A stretch of DNA of 64,000 nt. Origin: Mesobacillus subterraneus (lineage in GTDB: Bacteria; Bacillota; Bacilli; Bacillales; Cytobacillaceae). The translations under genes and the position numbers were made by a program. The stretch covers positions 1,612,001-1,676,000 of the forward strand of contig NZ_CP129019.1 of assembly GCF_020524355.2 (NCBI RefSeq), read 5' to 3'. Positions 7,049-15,875 of this stretch are shown piece after piece. A model generated the notes under the pieces. It saw only the letters and a list, made by a program, of their open reading frames with translations. It did not search any database and had not been told where the DNA came from. How positions within the stretch are numbered: the first letter of the stretch is position 1; the number at the start of each line of letters is the position of its first letter.

Positions 7049-7921
7049 ATGCTTTTATTGAGTTTAATTATCGCGCACCTACTAGCAGATTTTTACCTGC
7101 AAACCGACCGTATGGTTCAGGATAAGCTGAGAAATCTTAAAAAGCATATACTGCATCATTTTATGGTGAACACAGCTGTACTCACGTCAGGGTGGCTATT
7201 TTTTTATCAGGAGAATGATGTGGTGAGGACTGTTGTCTGGCCAGTTCTATTCATAACAGGTACCCACCTGATCATTGACATGGTAAAGATTAAGCTTGTG
7301 GATCAATTTACGGTACGGGAAAATTTAAATAAGTTATGGTTTTTTATATTGGACCAGCTGCTGCATCTCTTGATGTTATTGTTAGCATTGCAGTTGTTTT
7401 TTCAAAAATCAATAGTTTCTAATGCTGATACATTTATTCAGCTTCTGTTCGAGGAAGGACGAAATTTGGACGCTTCCAGTACGATCCTCGTCATTGTCAT
7501 CATTTTACTATTGGGTACAACCGTCAGCGGACATATAATACGTATCCTGCTAGGCTCTCTTCCTGGACAACTGTTAACCTTTGAAGGGAAATATACATTT
7601 AAGAATGAGCTGAAGGAGCCGGAATATCTGCAAAAAAGTATGGGTGAAAGAGGACTTTCAGAGCAATACAGCTATATGATCTTCAACAAACACGATATGT
7701 CACGGGGGAAGTTGATTGGTTATATCGAGCGACTTCTGGTGATTTTACTCACATACTACAGTTCGTATCCAGCCATCGCCTTTATTGTTACCGCGAAATC
7801 CATCGCCCGTTTTAAACAAATGGATGATCGTGACTGGGCGGAATATTTTCTACTTGGTACCTTGACATCTATGTTCATTGGTATAATGTTTGGAATCCTA
7901 TTAAGAGAGATATTAAATTAG
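7049..7921 (+). CDS. DUF3307 integral membrane protein
   Basis: 290 aa with six or more membrane segments. The family signature is at the start (LIIAHLLADFYLQTDRMVQDK) and again at THLIIDMVK; His and Asp residues sit inside membrane segments. Start at ATG 7049 with GGAAGGAG 5 nt upstream; the GTG at 7034 would bury the ribosome site. It follows the SatD-like gene by about 21 nt and is probably co-transcribed. Role unknown; the in-membrane H/D residues hint at a hydrolase or transporter. Confidence 0.75.
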   Translation: MLLLSLIIAHLLADFYLQTDRMVQDKLRNLKKHILHHFMVNTAVLTSGWLFFYQENDVVRTVVWPVLFITGTHLIIDMVKIKLVDQFTVRENLNKLWFFILDQLLHLLMLLLALQLFFQKSIVSNADTFIQLLFEEGRNLDASSTILVIVIILLLGTTVSGHIIRILLGSLPGQLLTFEGKYTFKNELKEPEYLQKSMGERGLSEQYSYMIFNKHDMSRGKLIGYIERLLVILLTYYSSYPAIAFIVTAKSIARFKQMDDRDWAEYFLLGTLTSMFIGIMFGILLREILN

Positions 7922-8069
7922 TATTGTTTGAAATGGAATATTAATAGGGTAAGTGGCATCCTCATATTTAACTTTATATTTTTCCTCTTCATGACTGCAA
8001 TGAAAGGGTTTTGGACGCGCCAATCTTCAGAAAGAGCCATAGAAAAGAGCCTATAGCGGAGTGATTTGT

Positions 8070-9455
8070 ATGAACATAGTCTTATTCAATAATGATTTGC
8101 GTATTACCGACCATCAGCCTCTTACCGAAGCAGCGAGGGCGGGAGAGGTATTGCCGATCTATGTTGTGGAGCCTGCACAATGGAAGGACACATCGTTTTC
8201 TGCCCGCCATTTTCAATTTGTTGCTGAAAGTCTTGAGGAGCTGTCAATTGGTATTGAGGAAAAGGGAGGAAATCTCTTTCTTGCAACCGGCGAGATCGAG
8301 CCAGTTCTTGAGAAATTGCTGGATACTTACGATTCTATAAAATTATATACGCATATTGACAGCAGGTTAATGGACAAAGTTAAGAAGTGGGCAGAACAAA
8401 ATCGGCAGCTTCTTTTTTCTTATGGTCCGGCACTCGAAAATATCTCAGCAAAGCTTCTAAATAATCGTTTAATTTCTTATGTAAAAGAACCGATAGTTGA
8501 AGTTCCAAACCAGATTAATGTACCGTCAAATTCACCGGATTTTCTGTTCACTGACTTAAAAAAACTACAGAATTACAGAGTGGATGGAAATAAAATTCGC
8601 TTTGACCAGCAAGGGGGAGAAATGAAGGCGATTGAAACGCTGGAATCCTTCCTAGACAGCAGGTTCGCAAGCTACATTAAAAACCAGCAAAAACCGCTCC
8701 CGTCTTCGCTTTCATCTTCAAGGCTTTCTGCTTATATAACTTGGGGGAACATATCGGTCAGGACCATTTACCAGAAAACTGACGAAAAAATGCAAGCATG
8801 TGAGCTGGAGGAAGATAAAATACAGCTTGAAGCTTTTTTATCAAAGCTTGCTTCGAGGGTCGAGATTTGCAGCAGGAAGATACAACATCCGCAAATAGAT
8901 GCTGTAAGGAAAATCAAAAGGGAATGGAATGAAGATTGGTTCCAGCGCTGGATTCAGGGAAGGACGGGAATACCGATTATTGATGCTTCCATGAGGAGTC
9001 TTGATAAAACGGGATGGATGAACTTTTCTTTGCGTGCTATGGTTACGGCTTTTATGACTAATACCTTATTGTTGGATGAACAAAAGATATCTGCTGCCCT
9101 GGCAGAGCTTTATTTAGACTACGAACCAGCTGTACATGATTTCTATATTCAACAACACGCGGGAATGAAAGGGAAGATGAAAATCATTGATCCCGTTAAA
9201 GTTGGCAGGCAGCTTGATCCAGAGGGGGCGTTCATCCGCCGATTTATCCCTGAGTTAAGCAGGCTTCCAGACGAATACATTCACGAACCGTGGGTTTATC
9301 CTGCTTTTTATCAGCTTGGCTATGAAGCACCAATGGTCGATGTGAAAAAGGTTTATAAAAAGGCAAATATTCAAAACCAGGCAATAGAGAAAAAGGGAAA
9401 GCCAGGTAAGAAAAAAGCCGAAGGGGAAACGGAGCAACTATCCTTTGATATTTAG
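8070..9455 (+). CDS. Photolyase/cryptochrome-family flavoprotein
   Basis: 461 aa. N-terminal alpha/beta photolyase domain (MNIVLFNNDLRITDHQPL, YVVEPAQW) followed by a C-terminal FAD-binding helical domain: SSRLSAYITWGNISVRTIY, then WIQGRTGIPIIDASMRSLDKTGWMNFSLRAMV. These are the class I FAD-domain landmarks. Some canonical positions differ: the usual W-R-E/H after the L-S-R motif reads SRVEICSRK, and the D-G-D-x-A-x-N-N stretch reads LDYEPAVHDFYIQQHAG. A basic Lys-rich tail ends the protein. It may repair UV dimers or be a light-sensing relative. ATG 8070 follows CGGAG at 8 nt. Confidence 0.8.
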   Translation: MNIVLFNNDLRITDHQPLTEAARAGEVLPIYVVEPAQWKDTSFSARHFQFVAESLEELSIGIEEKGGNLFLATGEIEPVLEKLLDTYDSIKLYTHIDSRLMDKVKKWAEQNRQLLFSYGPALENISAKLLNNRLISYVKEPIVEVPNQINVPSNSPDFLFTDLKKLQNYRVDGNKIRFDQQGGEMKAIETLESFLDSRFASYIKNQQKPLPSSLSSSRLSAYITWGNISVRTIYQKTDEKMQACELEEDKIQLEAFLSKLASRVEICSRKIQHPQIDAVRKIKREWNEDWFQRWIQGRTGIPIIDASMRSLDKTGWMNFSLRAMVTAFMTNTLLLDEQKISAALAELYLDYEPAVHDFYIQQHAGMKGKMKIIDPVKVGRQLDPEGAFIRRFIPELSRLPDEYIHEPWVYPAFYQLGYEAPMVDVKKVYKKANIQNQAIEKKGKPGKKKAEGETEQLSFDI

Positions 9456-9471
9456 TGAAGCTCTTGCTACT

Positions 9472-9580
9472 TCATTCCTCCCTTTGAAATAGGTCAGGGA
9501 AACTCCCTATAAGGGTAATCACACCGCCTGCTACTGTCAGGATCGCCGGTACTTCTCCCAACCATATCCAGGCAATTGCT
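9472..9580 (-). pseudogene. Remnant of an EamA/DMT-family transporter (C-terminal end)
   Basis: Minus-strand frame of about 35 codons reads like the last membrane segment of an EamA permease (AIAWIWLGEVPAILTVAGG, then VITLIGSFPDLF) and ends in a stop at 9472. The rest of the gene is absent, so this is a truncated leftover. Confidence 0.5.
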
Positions 9581-9751
9581 AAATACCTAAATCAAAAAGA
9601 AATCACCCATGCTTCATCTATTTTAGTCGTTTCGGGTGCTCTACAGGCTTTTCACCTCATCTCGATTGGGTTATTGAAAAGTGAGGCAACAGTTTTCGGA
9701 TGGATTGCCGGTCTGCAAGAAGGGAATCGCCATATTAGAATCGCTGACTAA
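9581..9751 (+). pseudogene. Coding-like remnant of an unknown gene
   Basis: A plus-strand frame of about 56 codons (start KYLNQKEITHASSILVV, end HIRIAD then TAA) has coding-like composition but no start codon with a ribosome site. It abuts the EamA remnant, so the 9.46-9.75 kb gap appears to be a deletion junction. Family not recognised. Confidence 0.3.
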
Positions 9752-9818
9752 AGACTGTTAGAATAGAAAAATATGAGTTTTTCACTATGCTTGGAAAAAG
9801 CAGCAAGGAGAATAAGGA

Positions 9819-10578
9819 ATGATGAAACTAGTATCATGGAATGTGAATGGCATCAGGGCTTGTGATCGTAAAGGATTTTCAGATTTCTTTAAAGAAGCGG
9901 ACGCAGACCTTTTTTTGTATACAGGAAACTAAACTGCAGGAAGGCCAGATCAGCCTTGATTTGGAAGGTTACCATCAGTTCTGGAATTACGCAGAAAAGA
10001 AAGGCTATTCCGGAACGGCTGTTTTTTCGAAAAAACAGCCACTATCTGTAAATTATGGTATTGGATCAGTTGAACACGACCACGAGGGCAGGGCAATAAC
10101 TGTAGAGTTTGGAGAGTTTTATCTCGTGAATGTTTATACCCCGAACTCACAGCGTGATCTGGCGCGCCTTGGCTACCGCCTGTCATGGGAAGACAAGCTT
10201 AGGAAGTACTTGCTTGAATTGGAAGAGACTAAGCCAGTCATCCTTTGTGGCGATTTAAATGTCGCCCATAATGAGATCGATTTAAAAAACCCAAAACCTA
10301 ACCGAGGGAATTCCGGATTTACTGATGAGGAAAGGGGCAAAATGACAGACCTTCTTGACAGCGGATTCGTTGATTCCTTCCGCCATCTCCATCCTGAAGC
10401 AAAGGATATATACACCTGGTGGTCTTACATGAATAAAGTGAGAGAAAGGAACATTGGTTGGCGGATCGATTATTTCATTGTTTCGGAAAAACTGGCACCT
10501 GCCATTAAAAAAGCTGGAACAGAATGCTTTGTCATGGGTAGTGACCACTGCCCAGTGACCTTAGAATTAAGTCTATAA
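9819..10578 (+). pseudogene. exoA: Exodeoxyribonuclease III (ExoA), one-base frameshift
   Basis: Class II AP endonuclease/3'-5' exonuclease for base-excision repair. The first frame starts MMKLVSWNVNGIRACDRKGF and reaches a stop at codon 38. Removing one T from the run of seven at 9910-9916 restores a single full-length frame through CIQETKLQEGQI, the active-site Glu motif. Later motifs are VYTPNSQRDL, LCGDLNVAHNEID, GWRIDYF and MGSDHCPV, all intact. The downstream piece alone would lack the catalytic Asn near the start. Either a recent inactivating indel or an assembly error in a homopolymer. AAGGAG lies 8 nt before the ATG at 9819. Confidence 0.9.
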
Positions 10579-10588
10579 ATGTGATGGT

Positions 10589-10620
10589 ATCCTCCTGAGA
10601 AGAGCTCAGGGGGATTTTTG
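10589..10620 (+). terminator. Intrinsic terminator of exoA
   Basis: ATCCTCCTGAG / CTCAGGGGGAT stem followed by TTTTTG. Confidence 0.85.
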
Positions 10621-10623
10621 TTA

Positions 10624-10650
10624 GGCTCTTTTCGTAAACTTTGTTGCTTT
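10624..10650 (+). repeat. Dispersed short repeat, copy 1
   Basis: GGCTCTTTTCGTAAACTTTG then TTGCTTT. A near copy occurs at 15784-15810. Both lie just after terminators. Similar short sequences recur in Bacillus intergenic regions (from general knowledge). Confidence 0.5.
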
Positions 10651-10668
10651 CTCAATCAAAAGCTCAAG

Positions 10669-10709
10669 TTCTGACAGCTTTTCATTGATTCCCTTTAAAG
10701 CTGTCAGAA
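10669..10709 (+). repeat. Perfect 13-bp inverted repeat
   Basis: TTCTGACAGCTTT, a 15-nt loop, then AAAGCTGTCAGAA. A third partial copy (CTGTCAGAAGC) lies about 55 bp further on. The 10579-10998 gap otherwise holds only the exoA terminator, a short dispersed repeat and the ccpN promoter. Confidence 0.65.
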
Positions 10710-10898
10710 GCAGCCCGAAGTTTGGACGGCTTTACACTAATATTCTTCAAATCTGTCAGAAGCATTATTAGATTCAGCCAACCAACAGTGTGAATCAGTA
10801 TGACATATTTAAAGTTGTAAATTGAAAAACGATTTCCTAAAACCGTATGATTCTCAGCTTTTTTTACTATATTCTAAGAATTAACAAAACCTTTTCTT

Positions 10899-10927
10899 TT
10901 GATTTTTAATTAAATGTTATATACTAT
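10899..10927 (+). promoter_or_regulatory. Probable ccpN operon promoter
   Basis: TTGATT, 17-nt spacer, TACTAT in an AT-rich stretch about 70 nt upstream of ccpN. Confidence 0.4.
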
Positions 10928-10999
10928 AAATTAATAAGGATAACACATTAAAAAAATCCTTGATAATGTTACATATTAATTATTGGGGGTACGTTGGTG

Positions 11000-11647
11000 G
11001 TGAGTTCTATTAAACTAACAAAACGGCAGGAAGAAATCGTCCAAATTGTCAAGGAGGATGGCCCGATAACTGGTGAACAGATAGCTGAAAAGCTGAAGTT
11101 GACACGGGCAACTCTCCGTCCAGACTTAGCGATCCTGACGATGGCGGGAAGCCTCGAGGCAAGGCCGAGGGTCGGCTATTTTTTCAATAAGGAAAGGGAG
11201 AGACTGTTTGAATCCACAGAATTTCTTAATCTTAAAGTCAATGACTATAAAGGCCATCCGATTGTCGTTCAAAAATCAACTTCTGTTTATGATGCGATTG
11301 TGCAGATGTTCCTAGAAGATGTTGGGACGCTGTATGCTGTTGATTCTGAAAGTTGCCTTGCTGGAGTCATTTCAAGGAAAGACCTGTTAAGGGCTGCAAT
11401 CGGAAACAAGAATCTGGAGGACCTTCCTGTAAGCGTCATCATGACGAGAATGCCAAATATTATTACGGTGAACCCTGAGGAAACTTTGGTCCAGGCTGCA
11501 AAAAAGCTAGTAACAAACAGAATAGATTCTCTCCCTGTCGTCCGAGAACTCAAGCATAAACCCGACTCATATGAAGTCATTGGACGAATAACGAAAACAA
11601 CCATTACCAAGGTTTATCTAGAAATCGCAGAGCAAAAAAATGTCTAG
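11000..11647 (+). CDS. ccpN: CcpN, transcriptional repressor of gluconeogenic genes
   Basis: An N-terminal DeoR-like winged helix (KLTKRQEEIVQIV, then GPITGEQIAEKLKLTRATLR) is followed by two CBS domains (STSVYDAIVQMFLEDVGTLY; MPNIITVNPEETLVQAAKKL), which sense the nucleotide/energy state. In B. subtilis CcpN represses gapB and pckA on glucose. The CcpN N-terminus is reached with the GTG at 11000 (SSIKLTKRQ); GTG 10997 and TTG 10994 are alternatives just after the GGGGG ribosome site. First gene of ccpN-yqfL-ppdK. Confidence 0.93.
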   Translation: MSSIKLTKRQEEIVQIVKEDGPITGEQIAEKLKLTRATLRPDLAILTMAGSLEARPRVGYFFNKERERLFESTEFLNLKVNDYKGHPIVVQKSTSVYDAIVQMFLEDVGTLYAVDSESCLAGVISRKDLLRAAIGNKNLEDLPVSVIMTRMPNIITVNPEETLVQAAKKLVTNRIDSLPVVRELKHKPDSYEVIGRITKTTITKVYLEIAEQKNV

Positions 11648-11660
11648 GAAGTGAGCGTAT

Positions 11661-12479
11661 TTGGATATGAAGGAAGTTGTGTACGTGGTATCTGATTCAG
11701 TCGGGGAAACGGCGGAATTTGTAGTAAAGGCTGTAGCGACACAGTTTAACGGCGGCCAGGTTGATATCAGAAGAAATTCATATGTTGAGGACGAGGAAGA
11801 TATTGAAGATGTCATCATGGTTGCAAAGCAAGTGCGTTCAATAATTGCTTATACCATCGTCGTTCCAGCACTCAAGGCTTATCTTGATAAAAGGGCTCAA
11901 GAGGAAGGAATCTATGCGGTTGACTTACTGAATCCGCTGATGAATGCCTTTGAAAAGAAGTTCAATAAAGAGCCTAACCATCGACCTGGAATGATGCGAA
12001 AGCTGGATGATGAATACTTCCGTAAGATTGAAGCGATTGAGTTTGCTGTCAAATACGATGATGGCAGAGATCCACGCGGTATTTTAAGATCGGATATCGT
12101 ACTGGTAGGTGTTTCACGTACTTCAAAAACACCTTTATCGATGTATCTTGCTCACAAACGTTACAAGGTAGCCAATGTCCCAATTGTTCCCGAGGTAAAG
12201 CCCCCGGATGAGTTGTTTCAGGTACCGAGAGGCAAATGTGTGGGCCTAATCATCTCTCCTGATAAGCTGAACGAAATCAGGACTGAAAGGCTGAAAGCGC
12301 TTGGACTTGGTGCGAGGGCAAATTATGCAAGCTACGAACGAATCCTCGAAGAACTGGATTATGCAGAGAAAATCATGAAGCGTGTTGGCTGCCCTGTGAT
12401 CAATGTTTCCAACAAGGCGATCGAAGAAACGGCAGGATTAATACTCGATATTTTAAAAAGTGAGAGGAGTTTTGGCTGA
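11661..12479 (+). CDS. yqfL: YqfL, PPDK regulatory kinase/phosphotransferase (PDRP/PSRP family)
   Basis: DUF299-family bifunctional regulator. It phosphorylates a Thr next to the catalytic His of its target with ADP as donor, and removes it by pyrophosphorolysis. The N-terminal VYVVSDSVGETAEFVVKA motif and the P-loop-like GVSRTSKTPLSMYLA are intact; length is 272 aa. The adjacent target here is ppdK, so it should act as PPDK regulatory protein. TTG 11661 sits 5-6 nt after AGGAAGTGAG; ATG 11667 is an alternative giving MKEVVYVVSD. Its stop overlaps the ppdK start (TGATG). Confidence 0.93.
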   Translation: MDMKEVVYVVSDSVGETAEFVVKAVATQFNGGQVDIRRNSYVEDEEDIEDVIMVAKQVRSIIAYTIVVPALKAYLDKRAQEEGIYAVDLLNPLMNAFEKKFNKEPNHRPGMMRKLDDEYFRKIEAIEFAVKYDDGRDPRGILRSDIVLVGVSRTSKTPLSMYLAHKRYKVANVPIVPEVKPPDELFQVPRGKCVGLIISPDKLNEIRTERLKALGLGARANYASYERILEELDYAEKIMKRVGCPVINVSNKAIEETAGLILDILKSERSFG

Positions 12480-15151
12480 TGTCTAAATTTGTTTATCTTT
12501 TTAATGAAGGAAATAGCGGAATGAAGGAAATTCTGGGAGGTAAAGGAGCGAACCTCGCCGAAATGACACGTATCGGACTCCCGGTACCTTTCGGATTCAC
12601 AATTTCTACGGAAGCATGTAATGCATATTATGATGCTGACAAAACTATCCCGGCAGAAGTACAGGCTCAAGTGCTTGAAGCACTGGGAGAGATTGAAGAG
12701 AAATCAGGCAAAAAGCTTGGTAACCCTGAGAACCCACTGCTGGTCTCTGTGCGATCTGGGGCAGTGTTCTCGATGCCTGGAATGATGGACACTATCCTCA
12801 ATCTTGGAATGAACGACGAAACAGTTGAAGGGATGGCAACGCTTACGAATAATCCTAGATTTGCTTACGATTCATACCGCCGTTTTATCCAAATGTTCAG
12901 TGATGTCGTCCTGGATGTTGACACGTTCTTCTTTGAACGCTTGCTAGAAGAAACCAGGGAAAAGAAGGGCTATGAAACAGATCCGGAAATGACAGCAGAG
13001 GACTGGAAGGAAGTCATCGAAGGCTATAAGAATATCGTGACAAAACATACTAGAAAGCCTTTCCCGCAGGATCCAAAGGAACAGTTATTCCTTTCCATCA
13101 ACGCTGTATTTGATTCCTGGAACAACCAGCGTGCAATTGTATACCGCCGTTTGAATAAAATACCTTCACATCTCGGAACTGCTGTAAATATCCAGAGCAT
13201 GGTATTCGGGAACATGGGTGATGATTCCGGGACTGGTGTAGCATTTACTCGTGACCCATCCACTGGAGAAAGCATACTGTACGGTGAATACTTAATCAAT
13301 GCCCAGGGTGAAGATGTCGTGGCAGGCATCAGGACTCCTCAGCCCATCCAAACCTTGAAAGAAGAAATGCCTGCTGTTTACCAGCAATTCGTTGAAACTT
13401 GCAATCGCCTTGAGCAGCATTACGAGGATATGCAGGATATTGAATTCACAGTCGAGCGCGGGGAGTTATTTATCCTTCAGACTCGTACTGGAAAACGTAC
13501 TGCTCAAGCTGCAATTCGCATCGCCACAGAACTCGTAAAGGAAGGGATCATTGATAAGAAGACTGCGCTGCTTCGCGTGGATCCAGAACAATTGGATCAG
13601 CTTCTGCACAGACGTATTGATGAGGATTTCGAGCGCAATCAGCTGGCAAAAGGATTGCCTGCTTCACCAGGTGCTGCTACCGGTAAAGTAGTTTTTGATG
13701 CGGATGAGGCAGAACTGCTAGCGAATGATGGTCAAAAGGTCATTCTTGTACGACCTGAAACAACCCCAGATGATATCCATGGAATCATCGCTGCACAGGC
13801 TGTCGTTACGAGCCGCGGCGGAATGACAAGTCACGCTGCTGTAGTAGCTCGGGGTATGGGGAAAGCCTGTATATGTGGCTGTGAAGCAATGAAAATTGAT
13901 CTTCATGAAAAGCAGTTCCGTGTTGGCGAAGTGGTAGTAAAACATAGTGATATCATTACAATTGACGGTGGAACTGGTGAGATAATGCTTGGTGAAATCC
14001 CAATGATCGAACCCGAGCTTTCTAAAGAGTTCCAGCTATTGCTTGCATGGGCAGATGAAGAACGTAAAATTGGAGTCCGCGCCAACGCAGATAATCCAGA
14101 GGATTCTGCCAAGGCTCTGGAATTCGGTGCAGGCGGTATTGGTCTGTGCCGTACAGAACATATGTTCATGGACGCAGCAAGGGTGCCAATTGTCCAGAAA
14201 ATGATTCTTGCTGAAACTTACGATGAGCGAAATGCAGCACTTGATGAACTATTGCCTATGCAGCAGGGGGATTTTGAAGGAATTCTTGAAGTGATGCAGG
14301 GGCTGCCAGTAACAATTCGCTTGCTGGATCCACCTTTACACGAGTTCTTGCCTGATAAAGAAGAACTCATTATCGAGATCACCAAATTGCAAATCCAGGA
14401 CCCGGACTCGAAAGAGCTTAAAGAAAAGCAAGCGTTGCTTAAGAAGGTACGGCAATTGGATGAATTCAATCCGATGCTCGGCCACCGTGGCTGCCGACTG
14501 GGCATGATTCATCCAGAAATCTATGAAATGCAGGCAAGAGCGATTTTCTATGCTGTAGTGAACTTGGCTTATAAGGGTATCGATGCACAGCCTGAAATCA
14601 TGATTCCTCTAGTAGGTCATGTCAATGAGTTAAAGGAAATGCGTGAACTGGTAAATGCAGCTGCGCAAAGTATTAGGGAAGAAACTGGCAAGGATTTTCA
14701 ATATACTGTGGGAACAATGATTGAGATACCGCGTGCTGCTTTAACTGCAGATCAAATCGCCGAGGAAGCAGACTTCTTCTCATTTGGTACGAATGATTTG
14801 ACACAGACAACCTTCGGCTACAGCAGGGACGACGCTGAAGGAAAGTTCCTTCAGGCATATATCGAACAAAAGGTCCTTCCAGAAAATCCGTTTGCGGTCC
14901 TTGATCGTGAGGGAGTGGGCAAGTTGGTTGAGACAGGAGTGGAGCTTGGCCGTAAGACTAAGCCTGGCTTAAAGACCGGTATTTGCGGTGAACACGGCGG
15001 TGAAAAAAGCTCAATTGAATTCTGCTACAATGCGGGACTAGACTATGTAAGCTGTTCTCCATACCGTGTGCCGCTTGCCAGACTGGCGGCTGCACAGGCA
15101 ACAATCCGCCACGAGAGAAAAAATGAAAAAGAGGCTGTTATTGCTAAATAA
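12479..15151 (+). CDS. ppdK: Pyruvate, phosphate dikinase
   Basis: Interconverts pyruvate + ATP + Pi and PEP + AMP + PPi. 890 aa, full length. Order: N-terminal ATP-grasp domain (GGKGANLAEM; SVRSGAVFSMPGMMDTILNLG), central swivelling phosphohistidine domain with GGMTSHAAVVARGMGKAC (the His is catalytic and the Thr two residues before it is the usual PDRP target), and C-terminal PEP/pyruvate domain with GTNDLTQTTFGYSRDD and the catalytic Cys in GICGEHGG. Direct coupling to yqfL and ccpN indicates a gluconeogenic switch around PEP. A GAGAGGAG ribosome site lies inside the end of yqfL. Confidence 0.98.
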   Translation: MSKFVYLFNEGNSGMKEILGGKGANLAEMTRIGLPVPFGFTISTEACNAYYDADKTIPAEVQAQVLEALGEIEEKSGKKLGNPENPLLVSVRSGAVFSMPGMMDTILNLGMNDETVEGMATLTNNPRFAYDSYRRFIQMFSDVVLDVDTFFFERLLEETREKKGYETDPEMTAEDWKEVIEGYKNIVTKHTRKPFPQDPKEQLFLSINAVFDSWNNQRAIVYRRLNKIPSHLGTAVNIQSMVFGNMGDDSGTGVAFTRDPSTGESILYGEYLINAQGEDVVAGIRTPQPIQTLKEEMPAVYQQFVETCNRLEQHYEDMQDIEFTVERGELFILQTRTGKRTAQAAIRIATELVKEGIIDKKTALLRVDPEQLDQLLHRRIDEDFERNQLAKGLPASPGAATGKVVFDADEAELLANDGQKVILVRPETTPDDIHGIIAAQAVVTSRGGMTSHAAVVARGMGKACICGCEAMKIDLHEKQFRVGEVVVKHSDIITIDGGTGEIMLGEIPMIEPELSKEFQLLLAWADEERKIGVRANADNPEDSAKALEFGAGGIGLCRTEHMFMDAARVPIVQKMILAETYDERNAALDELLPMQQGDFEGILEVMQGLPVTIRLLDPPLHEFLPDKEELIIEITKLQIQDPDSKELKEKQALLKKVRQLDEFNPMLGHRGCRLGMIHPEIYEMQARAIFYAVVNLAYKGIDAQPEIMIPLVGHVNELKEMRELVNAAAQSIREETGKDFQYTVGTMIEIPRAALTADQIAEEADFFSFGTNDLTQTTFGYSRDDAEGKFLQAYIEQKVLPENPFAVLDREGVGKLVETGVELGRKTKPGLKTGICGEHGGEKSSIEFCYNAGLDYVSCSPYRVPLARLAAAQATIRHERKNEKEAVIAK

Positions 15152-15160
15152 CCTGGAAAA

Positions 15161-15194
15161 GGAGCGTGTATAGAAACACGCTCCTTCGCTTTTA
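15161..15194 (+). terminator. Intrinsic terminator of ccpN-yqfL-ppdK
   Basis: GGAGCGTGT / ACACGCTCC stem with a 6-nt loop, followed by TTCGCTTTTA. Confidence 0.7.
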
Positions 15195-15329
15195 GTATCA
15201 TTTATTTCCTTATTAATAGGTAACTGATGGAAAAAAGGGTATACTATCTATATACGTAATTCCTCGGGTCTTCTGGTGTTGCCACTTACCATGAGAAGGC
15301 GTGAGACCAAACCAGAGAGGATGAGGTAA

Positions 15330-15710
15330 ATGTTAGTAAAACTATATCAGGCAAAAGCCGGCGATGGCAGCAAAAAGAAGGGGTTAAGGAGAACGCAATC
15401 CTACTTTATGACACCAGAGGATGCATTATCAGAAGCGTTTGCTTTAAAAGAAAAAATGGATTCAAGATATAAAAATGAAATAGAATGGGATTATCAAGGT
15501 GCTTTTACAGGTACCTCTGAAAAAATGAAAATTCTTAAAGGATATCTGAAGGGAAATCGGAAAACTACTCCATTTTACCTTGAAATCCTAAGTGTTGATA
15601 ACATCGATAAGATTAAGCCTGTTTCACCGATTAAACCTAAGAGTGTAACAAAGGATGACAAAAAGGTTCTAACCAAAGTCATGAAACAGTTGAAGGTGAA
15701 GAACGCATAG
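15330..15710 (+). CDS. Hypothetical lysine-rich protein (126 aa)
   Basis: ATG at 15330 with GAGGATGAGG upstream. Basic, soluble protein; the N-terminal half looks ordered (LVKLYQAKAGDG, a helix TPEDALSEAFALKEKM) and the C-terminal third is Lys/Pro rich (KIKPVSPIKPKSVTKDDKK). No family recognised. Free-standing, with a terminator after it. Confidence 0.7.
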   Translation: MLVKLYQAKAGDGSKKKGLRRTQSYFMTPEDALSEAFALKEKMDSRYKNEIEWDYQGAFTGTSEKMKILKGYLKGNRKTTPFYLEILSVDNIDKIKPVSPIKPKSVTKDDKKVLTKVMKQLKVKNA

Positions 15711-15749
15711 TCAGCCTTTTCACTGATTTATGAAGCATATTAAATGGAA

Positions 15750-15785
15750 GGGCACGCACATCTTATTGTGCGGCCTTTTATTTTG
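15750..15785 (+). terminator. Intrinsic terminator
   Basis: Imperfect stem GGCACGCACA / TGTGCGGCC followed by TTTTATTTT. Confidence 0.7.
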
Positions 15786-15810
15786 GTTCTTTTTGTAACT
15801 TTTGTTGCTT
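15784..15810 (+). repeat. Dispersed short repeat, copy 2
   Basis: GTTCTTTTTGTAACTTTTG then TTGCTTT; near copy of the sequence at 10624-10650, again directly after a terminator. Confidence 0.5.
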
Positions 15811-15875
15811 TCAGCTAATATTCATTTAGGAGCTTGTCTTAAAGTTAATATTTTTCAGATTTAAGGGGTTCAGAT

